Positions 49,757-60,222 of a stretch of DNA of 64,000 nucleotides are shown here, piece by piece (positions within the stretch are counted from its first letter, which is position 1; each line of letters begins with the position of its first letter). This DNA comes from an uncultured Lachnospiraceae bacterium. Lineage in GTDB: Bacteria; Bacillota; Clostridia; Lachnospirales; Lachnospiraceae. The stretch lies in the NCBI GenBank assembly GCA_945609985.1, contig CALYZQ010000001.1, positions 24,167-88,166 on the forward strand, read 5' to 3'. The notes below the pieces were generated by a model that did no database searches, was not told where the DNA came from, and saw only the letters and a program-made list of their open reading frames with translations. The position numbers and the translations under genes are program-made.

Positions 49757-49918
49757 TATAAATCCTCCAACTTTTGTAAATAATAAATCATCTATTCATA
49801 ATAGTAGCACAACCTGTTAAAAGTCTCAAGGACTTCCTATTGTTTTTCCCTTTTCAATCAATGCAGTTTAGAGTATAATAAATGCAAAATATATTTGTAC
49901 AATCTTCCGGGGTGAAAC

Positions 49919-50890
49919 ATGCAACGCATCAACAGCGACATTAAACAAAACAACTTCAAACAGATTTATCTTCTCTACGGCGAAGAGCGTTACCTGAAAA
50001 AGCAGTACACGGATCGGTTACACAAAGCTATGTGTAATGAAGGCGACAGCATGAACACGCATTTTTATGAAGGGAAGGACATCTCTGTAGGAGAAATTAT
50101 CGACCTTTCCGAAACCCTCCCTTTTCTTTCGGAGCGCAGAGTCATTTTTATAAGCAACAGCAATCTATTCAAATCCGGCGGCGAGAAAATGGCAGAATAC
50201 CTGGCTTCTCCCAATGAAACCACTTATTTTGTTTTTACGGAAAGCGAAGTAGATAAACGAAGCAAGCTGTTTAAAGCCGTACAAAACAACGGTTGCGTGG
50301 TAGAATTCGGAGTCCAGGATGAAAACACCCTAAAGCGTTGGATTGCCGGCATTGTCGGCAGAGACAACAAGAAAATTGCGGAACGGACTGTTACTCTTTT
50401 CCTCACAAAGACCGGAACGGACATGGAAAACATTCAGATGGAGCTGGAAAAGCTTCTTTGCTACTGCATGGACCGTGATGTCATTACGGATGAGGATGTG
50501 GAGGCAGTCTGCGTAAACCGCATTTCCAATCATATTTTTGACATGGTAAATGCCATTGCATCCGGCAATACCAAAGAAGCATTGTCCCTCTATTATGACC
50601 TGCTTGCACTAAAGGAACCTGCCATGCGCATTCTGTTTCTGATTGCCCGTCAATACAATCTGCTTTTACAGACCAAGGAGTTGAAACAGAAAGGTTTTTC
50701 CGACAAGGATATTGCCTCCAAAATCGGCGTACCTCCCTTTGTAGCAGGCAAATATGTCGCTCAAGCCTCCCGCTTTAAGACCTCGGACTTAAAAGCCTTT
50801 GTCAAACGCTGCGTGGAGACGGAGGAAGCAGTCAAGACCGGACATATGAACGATGTCATCAGTGTGGAAATGTTAATTGTATCAGCGTAA
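49919..50890 (+). CDS. holA: DNA polymerase III subunit delta
   Basis: IYLLYGEERYLKKQYTDRLHKAM...LPFLSERRVIFISNSNLF...NHIFDMVNAIASGNTKEALSLYYDLLALKEPAMRILFLIARQYNLLLQ. Confidence 0.93.
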   Translation: MQRINSDIKQNNFKQIYLLYGEERYLKKQYTDRLHKAMCNEGDSMNTHFYEGKDISVGEIIDLSETLPFLSERRVIFISNSNLFKSGGEKMAEYLASPNETTYFVFTESEVDKRSKLFKAVQNNGCVVEFGVQDENTLKRWIAGIVGRDNKKIAERTVTLFLTKTGTDMENIQMELEKLLCYCMDRDVITDEDVEAVCVNRISNHIFDMVNAIASGNTKEALSLYYDLLALKEPAMRILFLIARQYNLLLQTKELKQKGFSDKDIASKIGVPPFVAGKYVAQASRFKTSDLKAFVKRCVETEEAVKTGHMNDVISVEMLIVSA

Positions 50891-53113
50891 GGGAAGGAAT
50901 GTACGCACCTCTATTTCTTTCTTTAAACTTACCGTGACCGCTCCACATTCCGGTGTCGTCAATACGATACTGCCCGCATCAGCAAGTCTTGTCAGTGTGT
51001 CCGGATGCGGATGCCCGTAAGAATTATATCTGCCGCAGGAAACTACAGACACCTGTGGCTTAAATTGTCGCAAAAACTGTTCTGACGTGGCATATCGTGA
51101 ACCATGATGTGCCACCTTCAAAACTGCACTGCCACCAATACCATAGTGTCGCAGCTTATCTGTCAGCATTTCTTCTCCCTCACCATCCACATCACCTGTC
51201 AATAATAGGGTAAGCTTCCCTTCCTTCCCTCTGTCATTCCACAATTCCACATAGAAGCACTGTGAGGAAGCATTGTCTTCACCCTGAAAATCCTTTGACG
51301 GATGCAGACACAGAACGGATGATGTTTTACCTTTTAGTTGCATACCTGCACATATCTCCCCCGGCAGATACACACGCTCTATTGTAATTCCCTCCTGTTT
51401 AGCAAAGCCCAACAGTTCCTCCACTCCGCTCTTATGGTCCAAGTCATCATGGGACACAAACACTCCATCCAGTTTTCTGATGCCATTGTATTTGAGAAAG
51501 GGTAACAGGACATATCTGCCCACTTCATCCCTGCTACTGCTGCCACAATCAAACAGATAGTTTTCACCTGATGCAGACTTCACAAAGATACAATCCCCCT
51601 GCCCCACATCCAGAAACGTTACCTTACAAGTGCCGGAAATTCTCACACTCAAAATAATGACTGCCACCGCCAGCAACGCAGGTTGTACTAGTTTCCCATA
51701 TGTATCCATAACTGTTATTTTACGTTTCCTTCTCATATTTCCCAAAAGCACTACAGTAAACCATATGGCATAATAGAAAGCCATCTGCCATGCATCCGGT
51801 CTTCCCGGATTCCAGGTATGAAAAGGCAATCCTTCAAACAACCTGCACAGCCACTCGTATCCTGTAAGCACCAGGCAGTCCACTGTCCCCAATATGCCAA
51901 AACCGGGTAACAGCATGGCAAACAATCCAAAGCACAAAACCATCCCCATTAAAGGTAATATCAACAGATTTAAGAGCATGGAATATACCGGCACCTCATA
52001 ATAAAACCACAGCATTACCGGCAAGGTGGTGAGCGTCACGGACACTCCCGACAAAAGTGACTGTTTGACAACATTCACCGTATGATTGCTTAGTACTGCA
52101 ATAATACTCATAAACCTGCCTCTATATTTTCTCTGAAACACCCTGCTTTTCTTCATCTCACCTCCTGTAAGCGCGGGATACAGCACACCAATACCAAGTA
52201 CCGCACCAAAGGATAGCAAAAATCCTGCGTGGCGCAGGTACTCCGGATTTTGCAGCACCATAACTGCTCCCATAATTCCAAGCGCTGTAAGCATGTCATA
52301 GGTTCGTCCGAAAACATGGGACAACATTTTAATAAGATACATACCGATTGCCCGTGTTGCAGAAATACTCATTCCCGTAAGCACCCCATACAGCAACAAA
52401 ATGGTACCTCCGATAACAGCGGCAGCACAAGTGGGCACTCCCAGCTTTCGAAGCAATTGATATAGGCTGATTCCTACAATTGTAATGTGCAATCCGGATA
52501 TCGATAAGATATGTACAATACCATTGCGCTTATACAATGCCTTCAATTCCCTATCTGTCTCTTTGTTTTCTCCCAGCAGCATGGTACACATAACTGAAGC
52601 TTCCTTTGACGGAAATATCTGATATAACCGCTTCTTCCAATATTGCTTCAATTGATATAAAATGTCTGCCACCCCGGAGTACCGTTCTCCCTCTGCCACT
52701 ATTTCCACCTGCTTTATGCACCCTGCAATCTTCAAGGAAGCATAATATGACCTGCTGCTAAACTCTCCCGGATTTGTAGCCTCCGAAAAAAGCGCAAAAT
52801 CTCCCAAAACCGTAACATCACTGCCCAGCTTCAGTCTTTCACTTCCCTCATATTCACATATCAGGTTATCTTGTAATTTTATTGTTTGTTTGAGATTTTC
52901 CTGCTGCAGAACCGCAGCATTTTCATGAATAATAATTGAACTTAAATAAAATCTGTCCTGCTCTTTTTTGTAAACCCTGCCGGTAAGCAAAAGCCTTTCC
53001 TTTGCAGAGTCAAATTGTCTATATAGCTGCATGTCTGCATCCTCATCCATTAAGAGACGCAGACATGCTATCACAATCAGACACAGGCAGACCACCAAAA
53101 GCGGTCTCTTCAT
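50882..53113 (-). CDS. comEC: ComEC/Rec2 competence protein with C-terminal metallo-beta-lactamase domain
   Basis: NGIVHILSISGLHITIVGISLYQLLRKLG competence domain; VGQGDCIFVKSASGENYLFDCGSSS...VSHDDLDHKSG...LKVAHHGSRYATSEQFL. Confidence 0.95.
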   Translation of the reverse strand: MKRPLLVVCLCLIVIACLRLLMDEDADMQLYRQFDSAKERLLLTGRVYKKEQDRFYLSSIIIHENAAVLQQENLKQTIKLQDNLICEYEGSERLKLGSDVTVLGDFALFSEATNPGEFSSRSYYASLKIAGCIKQVEIVAEGERYSGVADILYQLKQYWKKRLYQIFPSKEASVMCTMLLGENKETDRELKALYKRNGIVHILSISGLHITIVGISLYQLLRKLGVPTCAAAVIGGTILLLYGVLTGMSISATRAIGMYLIKMLSHVFGRTYDMLTALGIMGAVMVLQNPEYLRHAGFLLSFGAVLGIGVLYPALTGGEMKKSRVFQRKYRGRFMSIIAVLSNHTVNVVKQSLLSGVSVTLTTLPVMLWFYYEVPVYSMLLNLLILPLMGMVLCFGLFAMLLPGFGILGTVDCLVLTGYEWLCRLFEGLPFHTWNPGRPDAWQMAFYYAIWFTVVLLGNMRRKRKITVMDTYGKLVQPALLAVAVIILSVRISGTCKVTFLDVGQGDCIFVKSASGENYLFDCGSSSRDEVGRYVLLPFLKYNGIRKLDGVFVSHDDLDHKSGVEELLGFAKQEGITIERVYLPGEICAGMQLKGKTSSVLCLHPSKDFQGEDNASSQCFYVELWNDRGKEGKLTLLLTGDVDGEGEEMLTDKLRHYGIGGSAVLKVAHHGSRYATSEQFLRQFKPQVSVVSCGRYNSYGHPHPDTLTRLADAGSIVLTTPECGAVTVSLKKEIEVRTFLPLR

Positions 53114-53127
53114 ACCGTATCCTTTCT

Positions 53128-54045
53128 TCACTTTTCCAATGTGGTCACACAGTCCAAATTCCTCTCATAAACAGCCTTTGAAAAGCTTAGCGGCACCTCA
53201 CCATTTATCAGAATCTGTACCTTATTAACATTGGGAAGCTCCACCAGCGAATTTACAATAGAATAAATCGCCAGCTGATTTGAAACATTGTTTTCCACTT
53301 GCAGGAAATTAGCATCCATATTCACATAACAGATGCCATCCTTTGTGGTAACACCCAAAATCTTCGTATTACTGTTAATTGTAGGATAAATACCTTCCAC
53401 CTGTCCGCTTGGTCCTGCAATCATCTCTTCTACAATTAAGCGCTCCATGGACATATTGGTGGAGTAATGCTTTTCCCGATATGCCGCTATCAGCTTATCA
53501 CCCGTTTCATTGGCGAAATACAATTTTACCCGGGCAAGCTCATAGGTATTAATCTCATTACCATCATTATAAATGAACTGGTCAGCACTCATTCTTCCTA
53601 CAGCCTCACCCGCATTATCGTAAAGCTGTCTGCCTTCCACAGTCATACTCACATAATCCACACCTTCAATCTGTGTCAGTGTATTGACTAGTGCGGCTCT
53701 CACCAAAACCTCCGTATTGGGATGCAATTCCTTATACGCAGCATCCACATTGATATATGCAACTCCTCTTCGGATTTGAGCGTCCAACACCCTAAAACCA
53801 TATGCAAGCGGAGCCTTGTACTCCAGCTTATCCGATGTTGCCCCCAGGCATGCCAGCAATTCATTCAGCTGTTCATACTTTCCTGAAGTTTCTACCTGAT
53901 ATGGCTTCGTCTCCAGTTTCGTTTCTGAGTTACTGATGTAAAATATCTGATATCCTGTTTCTTCTTTCTCTTCTATCTCTCTATTGCAGGCAATAAGCCA
54001 CACAGCAGAAAGCATGAGAAATAAAATCATCACATTTTTTTTCAT
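53128..54045 (-). CDS. GerMN-domain lipoprotein
   Basis: LMLSAVWLIACNRE lipobox; two GerMN-like repeats ending VEGVDYVSMTVEG and LPNVNKVQILINGE. Confidence 0.85.
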   Translation of the reverse strand: MKKNVMILFLMLSAVWLIACNREIEEKEETGYQIFYISNSETKLETKPYQVETSGKYEQLNELLACLGATSDKLEYKAPLAYGFRVLDAQIRRGVAYINVDAAYKELHPNTEVLVRAALVNTLTQIEGVDYVSMTVEGRQLYDNAGEAVGRMSADQFIYNDGNEINTYELARVKLYFANETGDKLIAAYREKHYSTNMSMERLIVEEMIAGPSGQVEGIYPTINSNTKILGVTTKDGICYVNMDANFLQVENNVSNQLAIYSIVNSLVELPNVNKVQILINGEVPLSFSKAVYERNLDCVTTLEK

Positions 54046-54055
54046 AATCTGTCCC

Positions 54056-55567
54056 TTATGCAATATATGTCAACGGTATCTTTACCACAAAGACGGAGCC
54101 TTCACCCTCCGTACTTTCCACATTGATGGTTCCCTTGTGTGCCAATACCGCACTTCTGGTGATTGCCAGTCCCAAACCTGTTCCACCGATTTCCTTGGAA
54201 TGAGATTTATCTACCCTGTAAAAACGCTCGTAAATGTGACCAAGCTCCTCCTGTGGAATTCCCATGCCGGAGTCGCTTACACGAAAGCTGAAGTACTGAT
54301 GGTCTGCATCCAGCGTCACCTTCACCCAGCCATGCTCTCTGTTGTACTTGATGGCATTCTCCACCAGATTGGTCATGACAATACTCAGCTTCACCTCGTC
54401 TACCTCTGCCACTACAGGGCGCATGCTCTCAAATACCACCTCCACATCCTTTTTCCTTGCAAGAGGGCGTAAACGCTTTAATATCAGTTCCGTCAGATGA
54501 TTGATATCCAAAGCTGCGATATTTAGAGCCTGTGCCTTTTTATCCATCTTCACAAGTGCAAGTAAATCTGTAATAATCTGATTTTCCCTGTCAATCTCCG
54601 AAGCCATATCTTCCATAAATTCCCGATATAGCTCTGCCGGAACATCTTCCTGGGAAAGCAGGGATTCTGCCAACACCTTTATGGAAGCCATCGGTGTTTT
54701 CAATTCATGGGACACATTCGCCACAAATTCCTGTCTGGAATCATCCAACACCTTCATACGCCCCAGAAGTTGATTAAAAGCATCCGCAATCCGCTCGGTT
54801 TCAATATAGTCCGGCACAGATATTTCTTTATCACTGTAGCCTTCCTTCACTTCGTTTATGGACAAGGTTATCTTATGGAACGGTCGGGTCAACACACCCG
54901 ATAAGACAATTGCCAGCGAAATGATAATCACTACCAGAATTAGTTCCAAAATATCTGCCTTTCGGTTCATCTTGTCCAATGTAGCAACAATATTTTCACC
55001 GGTAACACTGGTAAGCATAACTCCCACAATCTCTCCTGATGCCGCCTTGTTACTGTTTTTTCCGCTGTCATCAGCGTTTCTTATTGTGCGGACAATAGGA
55101 GTCGTCATTTCAATATAGCCATGTTCTTTGTCATAATGGGAAGAATTCTGACCCAGGAAACACTTAAGCACCTCTTCGGAAATAATAATTTTCCCCTCAC
55201 TGATACCATATGTATCCTTAATAACCTTGTAATTGTTGTTGATGATCAAAACGCGGCCCTCATAAAGGCTGGACAGCATCTCCAATTCCGCATTTATCAC
55301 TTCTTTAGAAGTTTGAAAGCTCTGCTCCTTCGACTGGTAATTGGTCAGATAATTGTTACTAATCAAATGATTAGCCAATACCATCAGCTGATTCTGAACT
55401 GTAGCAATACGCTGTTCCACCGCCTGTTCTTCATAATTGTTCATGATACCATATCGCAGACAGACGGCCGGAACGATACCTGCCAACATCACAATTACAA
55501 AAATGCGAAGGCGCAGACTTTTTAAGAATATGATTGTTTTAATCCTGTAACCAATTTTGCTTAACAT
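54056..55567 (-). CDS. Sensor histidine kinase (HAMP + HisKA + HATPase)
   Basis: FVANVSHELKTPMASIKVLAESLL H-box; NLVENAIKYN; DSGMGIPQEELGHIYERFYRVDKSHSKEIGGTGLGLAI. Confidence 0.95.
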   Translation of the reverse strand: MLSKIGYRIKTIIFLKSLRLRIFVIVMLAGIVPAVCLRYGIMNNYEEQAVEQRIATVQNQLMVLANHLISNNYLTNYQSKEQSFQTSKEVINAELEMLSSLYEGRVLIINNNYKVIKDTYGISEGKIIISEEVLKCFLGQNSSHYDKEHGYIEMTTPIVRTIRNADDSGKNSNKAASGEIVGVMLTSVTGENIVATLDKMNRKADILELILVVIIISLAIVLSGVLTRPFHKITLSINEVKEGYSDKEISVPDYIETERIADAFNQLLGRMKVLDDSRQEFVANVSHELKTPMASIKVLAESLLSQEDVPAELYREFMEDMASEIDRENQIITDLLALVKMDKKAQALNIAALDINHLTELILKRLRPLARKKDVEVVFESMRPVVAEVDEVKLSIVMTNLVENAIKYNREHGWVKVTLDADHQYFSFRVSDSGMGIPQEELGHIYERFYRVDKSHSKEIGGTGLGLAITRSAVLAHKGTINVESTEGEGSVFVVKIPLTYIA

Positions 55568-55581
55568 ATGCACAAATAACC

Positions 55582-56277
55582 TTATACGTTTAGGAAGTAA
55601 TAACCCACACCCCACTTCGTGTGTACGTATTTGGGATCACTGGGATTCTCCTCAATTTTTTCACGCAGACGGCGGATATGGACATCCACGGTACGCACAT
55701 CTCCCGGATAGTCCGTTCCCCATACCAGCTTAAGCAGATTTTCTCTGCTGTATACCTTGTTGGGATTGAGCATTAGAAGTTCAAGCACTTCAAATTCCTT
55801 GGCAGTCAGACTGATTTCCCTGCCCAAAATGTATACTCTTCTGTCCTCACACTCTAAGCGCACATCGCCATTCTCAATGATTTTAGCCGCATCTTTTGAA
55901 TTCTTCTGCGGCTCAATGCGGCGCATAATCGCTTTGATGCGAGCCTTTACCTCCAGAATATTAAAGGGCTTTGTTATGTAATCATCAGCTCCGTATTCCA
56001 GGCCTAAGATTTTATCCATATCCTCTCCCTTTGCAGTAAGAATGATAATCGGAACATTTGAGAATTCACGAATCTGCTGACAAACCTCAAAGCCTGTCAG
56101 CTTGGGAAGCATTACATCCAACAAAATAATATCATATTGATTCTCTCTGGCATATGCAAGTGCCTCTTCGCCGTCATATGCACAATCCACCTGCATATCG
56201 TCCTGTTCTAAGCTGAAACGGATTCCCTTTACAATCAGCTTCTCATCATCCACCACCAATACTCTTTTACCCGCCAT
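55582..56277 (-). CDS. OmpR/PhoB-type response regulator
   Basis: RVLVVDDEKLIVKGIRFSLEQDD...DIILLDVMLPKLTGFEV...LTAKGEDMDKILGLEYGADDYITKPFN; winged helix DVRTVDVHIRRLREKIE. Confidence 0.96.
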   Translation of the reverse strand: MAGKRVLVVDDEKLIVKGIRFSLEQDDMQVDCAYDGEEALAYARENQYDIILLDVMLPKLTGFEVCQQIREFSNVPIIILTAKGEDMDKILGLEYGADDYITKPFNILEVKARIKAIMRRIEPQKNSKDAAKIIENGDVRLECEDRRVYILGREISLTAKEFEVLELLMLNPNKVYSRENLLKLVWGTDYPGDVRTVDVHIRRLREKIEENPSDPKYVHTKWGVGYYFLNV

Positions 56278-56298
56278 AGTCTCTTCTCTCCCTTTTTG

Positions 56299-56901
56299 TT
56301 ATTCCACAACAATCTGATCACAAATTCTTTGGTATATACTTTCCTTGATACCGCTCACCTGCATAATATCTTCTTTGCGCAAGAATTTACCATGCTTCTC
56401 CCTGTAAGCAATGATATCCTTCGCTCTGGAGCTGCCGATACCGGGCAGAGTACACAACACTTCCTGCGTTGCAGTATTGATATTTACTACCGCACTGCCA
56501 CCCTGCATCAGAGCCTGCTTAAGCAGTCTGCCTTCCTCAACATCCGGAATGTAGAGCTGTTCCCCATCTGTAAGAAGTGCAGCAAGATTCACATAATTCT
56601 CACCGGCGTTCTTCGCGAAGCCGCCCGCCGCCAAAACCGCATCCTCTCTGCGGCTTCCCTCAGGAAGCTGCACCACCCCGGGGTTCATAACAGCTCCGCA
56701 CACGTGAACGTAAATCGTCTGCTCTGTCTCATCCGGCAATATACCGTCCGTGCCTGCAGCTTCCACATTCTGTGCCATTTCCTCTCCCTGTTCTAAAACG
56801 GGAAGGGAGATAACCTTATCCTGCACCCTGCAGCCACCAAACAGCAGACCGCCCAAAACCAACGTCATGACATATCCATATCTTCTTTTTATCTTCATCA
56901 T
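56299..56901 (-). CDS. comEA: ComEA-family helix-hairpin-helix protein
   Basis: SLBB-like IYVHVCGAVMNPGVVQLPEGSRREDAVLAAGGF; HhH VVNINTATQEVLCTLPGIGSSRAKDIIAYREKHGKFLRKEDIMQVSGI. Confidence 0.94.
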   Translation of the reverse strand: MMKIKRRYGYVMTLVLGGLLFGGCRVQDKVISLPVLEQGEEMAQNVEAAGTDGILPDETEQTIYVHVCGAVMNPGVVQLPEGSRREDAVLAAGGFAKNAGENYVNLAALLTDGEQLYIPDVEEGRLLKQALMQGGSAVVNINTATQEVLCTLPGIGSSRAKDIIAYREKHGKFLRKEDIMQVSGIKESIYQRICDQIVVE

Positions 56902-57001
56902 AGTCCTTTCTCTCCGGCACTCGCCAAAGACAAAGGATTGCCTCTCTATGCTGACATTTTCATTGTAAAATAATTACAAAAGTTTTACAAGTAAGATTTT
57001 A

Positions 57002-57433
57002 CTATTTCCACTTAAAAATAAGAATCCCTGCAATGGCCACCGCCATACCCACTGCTTTGCGCCACTCGAAGGGCTGCTTATCTACTCCGAACCAGCCAAA
57101 CAGCTCAATGATATATGCCACCAGAAGCTGAGCCACTACAATAAGCATAACTGCCTTTGCCGGTCCCAACACTTCCATACTCTTTATTACTGTAAATGTA
57201 ATGAACGCTCCTATGGCACCACCAAGCAGCATATACTTGGGTTGTACGGAAAACACCTTAAGCAGATTCCCTCTCTCGGTAAGTAACCATGCCGACAAAC
57301 ATACGAACAGCGCACTAAGCTGCACAAATGAGCTTGCCGCCCAGATACCGGAATCCTTGGTAACCTGTGTGTTAAATACCCCCTGAATACTCATAAGCGC
57401 ACCGGATATAATAGCAATCAAAAAACCAATCAT
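57002..57433 (-). CDS. DMT-superfamily (DUF606/YdcZ-type) membrane protein
   Basis: MIGFLIAIISGALMSIQGVFNTQVTKDSGIWAASSFVQLSALFVCL...; four or five TM segments. Confidence 0.88.
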   Translation of the reverse strand: MIGFLIAIISGALMSIQGVFNTQVTKDSGIWAASSFVQLSALFVCLSAWLLTERGNLLKVFSVQPKYMLLGGAIGAFITFTVIKSMEVLGPAKAVMLIVVAQLLVAYIIELFGWFGVDKQPFEWRKAVGMAVAIAGILIFKWK

Positions 57434-57495
57434 GGTAAACACCACCTTTCTAAAGGTAGTATCTCCACCATGACCGGTCTCTTATTCAAATAATT

Positions 57496-58887
57496 TTATT
57501 GTATAATCTGAGTGGAAATCTGTTCCGACAATTCCTCCAACAGTGGTGTGACTACTTCACCATTCCAAACCTTAGCAAAAAGTGCTTCCATCTGTAACCA
57601 TAAATTACCGATTTCCATCATCTTGGGAAGAGATATGCTGTTTGCATACTCTAACATACATATTTGCAACGCACCATTATCCTGATTAATCTTAACGTTT
57701 GAAGCTACCTTACCCGTTCTCTCATAAAGTTCTCCGGCGTATTCATCCACCAAAAAAGCCGCAAATTTATTGGCAAGCTCTTTGTGTTCGGAATAACTGT
57801 TTACCGCAACCACATTTGTTACAGACAAAGAACGGCTTGCAAGCATCTTATTGATATTTGGCATAACTGCTACACCATAATCGTGAGTAAATACACCATC
57901 AGCCTTTGCCTGCTCAACACGCCTGATTGCATCAGTACCGCCTATGGTAAATACAATTCTTCCGTTGACAAAATCATCCATTACCGACTCATAGGTAACA
58001 GTATCCGATTCTATGGAGAAGAACTGATTTAATGCCTGATATACCTTAAGACATGCTACAGTCTGGTCACTTACAATTTGAATACTGGATTCATCATCAC
58101 CGGTATCCGAACCGATTACCAGATAGTTACCCACAATCCAAAAGTTATGAAAAATGTCAGAAACATCCCACTTCATAACACCTTCCACGCCTTCGGGTAC
58201 GTCGAAGCTGTCTGCAATGGTGAGCAAATCCTCTACTGTCGTAGGAATTGCTTTTGCAAAATACTCTGCAGTCTTTTCAGCTACCAATGCCTCATCCAGC
58301 ACAGCACCTTCATCAGTTCCCTCAGCCGCTGCACCATCCTCTGCATTGGCAAGCGCCTTATGAGCCTGCTGTGTAGCCCACTCATAAAGATAAGTCTCGT
58401 TATACAGAAGGACGCTGGTGTCATAGCTTAATGGATACGCCACCTTTTTTCCTTTATATGTTACGGAATCCAGAGCCGTCTTTAAAAAATTCTGCTCATT
58501 ACAGACTCCCTTCACATCCTTGATTTCCTCGGTAAGTCCTGCCAGATACGCCTTCTCCAGCGCATCATTACTTATGATAAAGGCATCCGGTATCTGTTCC
58601 GAATGAAGGGATGCGTTGTTAAGTTCTCCCAGATAATTGCTGTCGGAAGCCATGATGGGGATGACACGCACATCCTCTTTCTCTCCGAAGGCAACTGCCG
58701 CACTGTTGATATAGCTTGTCATACTGTCGTCAGCGTACCAGAAATAAATAGTTTCCTTCTTGTTAAAAAGCGAAGTGATATCAATCTCTTCCTCAGGGTT
58801 TTGAATCCCCCTTTTGCCCGCAAAGATAGCACCCACAACAATAAGTGCAATTACCGCCACGGCAAAAAAACGTCTCTTAATATGCAT
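57496..58887 (-). CDS. Extracellular solute-binding protein (sugar ABC type), orphan
   Basis: N-terminal signal/TM; IYFWYADDSMTSYINSAAVAFGEKEDVRVIPI...PDAFIISNDALEKAYLAGLTEEI...; no adjacent permease genes. Confidence 0.82.
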   Translation of the reverse strand: MHIKRRFFAVAVIALIVVGAIFAGKRGIQNPEEEIDITSLFNKKETIYFWYADDSMTSYINSAAVAFGEKEDVRVIPIMASDSNYLGELNNASLHSEQIPDAFIISNDALEKAYLAGLTEEIKDVKGVCNEQNFLKTALDSVTYKGKKVAYPLSYDTSVLLYNETYLYEWATQQAHKALANAEDGAAAEGTDEGAVLDEALVAEKTAEYFAKAIPTTVEDLLTIADSFDVPEGVEGVMKWDVSDIFHNFWIVGNYLVIGSDTGDDESSIQIVSDQTVACLKVYQALNQFFSIESDTVTYESVMDDFVNGRIVFTIGGTDAIRRVEQAKADGVFTHDYGVAVMPNINKMLASRSLSVTNVVAVNSYSEHKELANKFAAFLVDEYAGELYERTGKVASNVKINQDNGALQICMLEYANSISLPKMMEIGNLWLQMEALFAKVWNGEVVTPLLEELSEQISTQIIQ

Positions 58888-58896
58888 AACTGCTCC

Positions 58897-60081
58897 TTAA
58901 ATACACTCTTCCAAAATAGCTGCCATATCATCAATGTTTTCTTTGGTAATGATAAGAGGGGGAACAAAACGGATAATGTTTGTTCCTGCATTAATCAATA
59001 ATAAGCCTTTTTCAAGTGCCTTAGTAATGATATCTCCTACAGGGCGGTCAAACACCAGTCCCTGCATAAAGCCTACGCCGCGTCGCTCTGTAATGCAGTC
59101 ATACTTTGCCACAAACTCATCCAGACGCTTGGTAAGATAAGGTGCAACCTCTCTTACATTTTCAATTACCTTCAAATCCTCAAACAAATCAAACACCTTT
59201 GCAGATGCAGCTGTCGCAAGCGGATTTCCTCCGTAGGTGGTTCCGTGGTCACCGCTGGTAAGGGATTTCTGTGCCACTTCTTCTGTCATCATAAATGCGC
59301 CCATAGGAATTCCACAGCCCAGAGCCTTTGCAGAGGTCATGATATCCGGTTTCACCTGATAACGCTGCCAAGCATACATATAGCCCGTTCTGCCCATGCC
59401 GCACTGTACTTCATCAAAGATTAACAGAATATCCTTTTCATCACAAAGAGCACGTACCTTCTTTAAAAATTCCTCAGTTGCAGGGAGTAAGCCACCCTCA
59501 CCCTGTACAGGCTCCATAATGATGGCACAGGTCTTATCCGTCACCTGGGAAAGTACACTGTCAAAATCATTCAACTCCGCAAATTTCACATTGCCTATAA
59601 GGGGCTCAAAAGCCTCACGGTACTTGGGATTACCGGTTACCGCCAAGGCTCCCATGGTTCTTCCGTGGAAGGAATGATTCATGGCAATGATTTCATGGTC
59701 GGTGGTACCGTCCTTCAAATAAGCATACTTGCGGGCTGCCTTGATAGCACCCTCCATAGCCTCCGCACCGGAGTTGGTAAAGAACACCCTGTCCATACCG
59801 GAAGCCTTCTTAATTTTCTTTGCTGCCTCAATAGCAGGTACATTGTAATAATAATTGGAGGTGTGAATCAGCTTGTCAATCTGGCCCTTCACCGCATCAT
59901 TGTATTCCTTGTTATTGTAGCCCAAAGCAAACACTGCGATTCCTGCCACAAAATCCAGATACTTCTTGCCCTCCATGTCATAGAGGTACACACCATCACC
60001 CTTGTCAAGCACTATCTGATACCGATTGTAGGTATGAAGCAGGGATGCCTCTGCCTCTTCTATATATTCTTTCATATTCAT
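58897..60081 (-). CDS. argD: Acetylornithine aminotransferase
   Basis: FFTNSGAEAMEGAIKAARKYAYLK...MNHSFHGRTMGALAVTGNPKYREAFEPL...LIFDEVQCGMGRTGYMYAWQ...HGTTYGGNPLATAA. Confidence 0.94.
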   Translation of the reverse strand: MNMKEYIEEAEASLLHTYNRYQIVLDKGDGVYLYDMEGKKYLDFVAGIAVFALGYNNKEYNDAVKGQIDKLIHTSNYYYNVPAIEAAKKIKKASGMDRVFFTNSGAEAMEGAIKAARKYAYLKDGTTDHEIIAMNHSFHGRTMGALAVTGNPKYREAFEPLIGNVKFAELNDFDSVLSQVTDKTCAIIMEPVQGEGGLLPATEEFLKKVRALCDEKDILLIFDEVQCGMGRTGYMYAWQRYQVKPDIMTSAKALGCGIPMGAFMMTEEVAQKSLTSGDHGTTYGGNPLATAASAKVFDLFEDLKVIENVREVAPYLTKRLDEFVAKYDCITERRGVGFMQGLVFDRPVGDIITKALEKGLLLINAGTNIIRFVPPLIITKENIDDMAAILEECI

Positions 60082-60149
60082 GTTTTTGTCCTCCAATATC
60101 CATGACTCCCAACGCTTCCCTTTCACGCAGGACATCATTGTATTGTTTC

Positions 60150-60178
60150 ATTGTAACATGCCTAAATTTACGGGTCAA
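60150..60178 (-). promoter_or_regulatory. Independent promoter for argD
   Basis: Minus strand TTGACC - 17 bp - TACAAT. Confidence 0.7.
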
Positions 60179-60187
60179 GGAGCAGAT

Positions 60188-60222
60188 TACAAAAAGGGCC
60201 GCTCAATGCAGCCCTTTCACTA
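60188..60222 (-). terminator. Intrinsic terminator at the end of the 60220 gene
   Basis: Minus strand AAAGGGCTGCATTGAGCGGCCCTTTTTGT. Confidence 0.8.
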
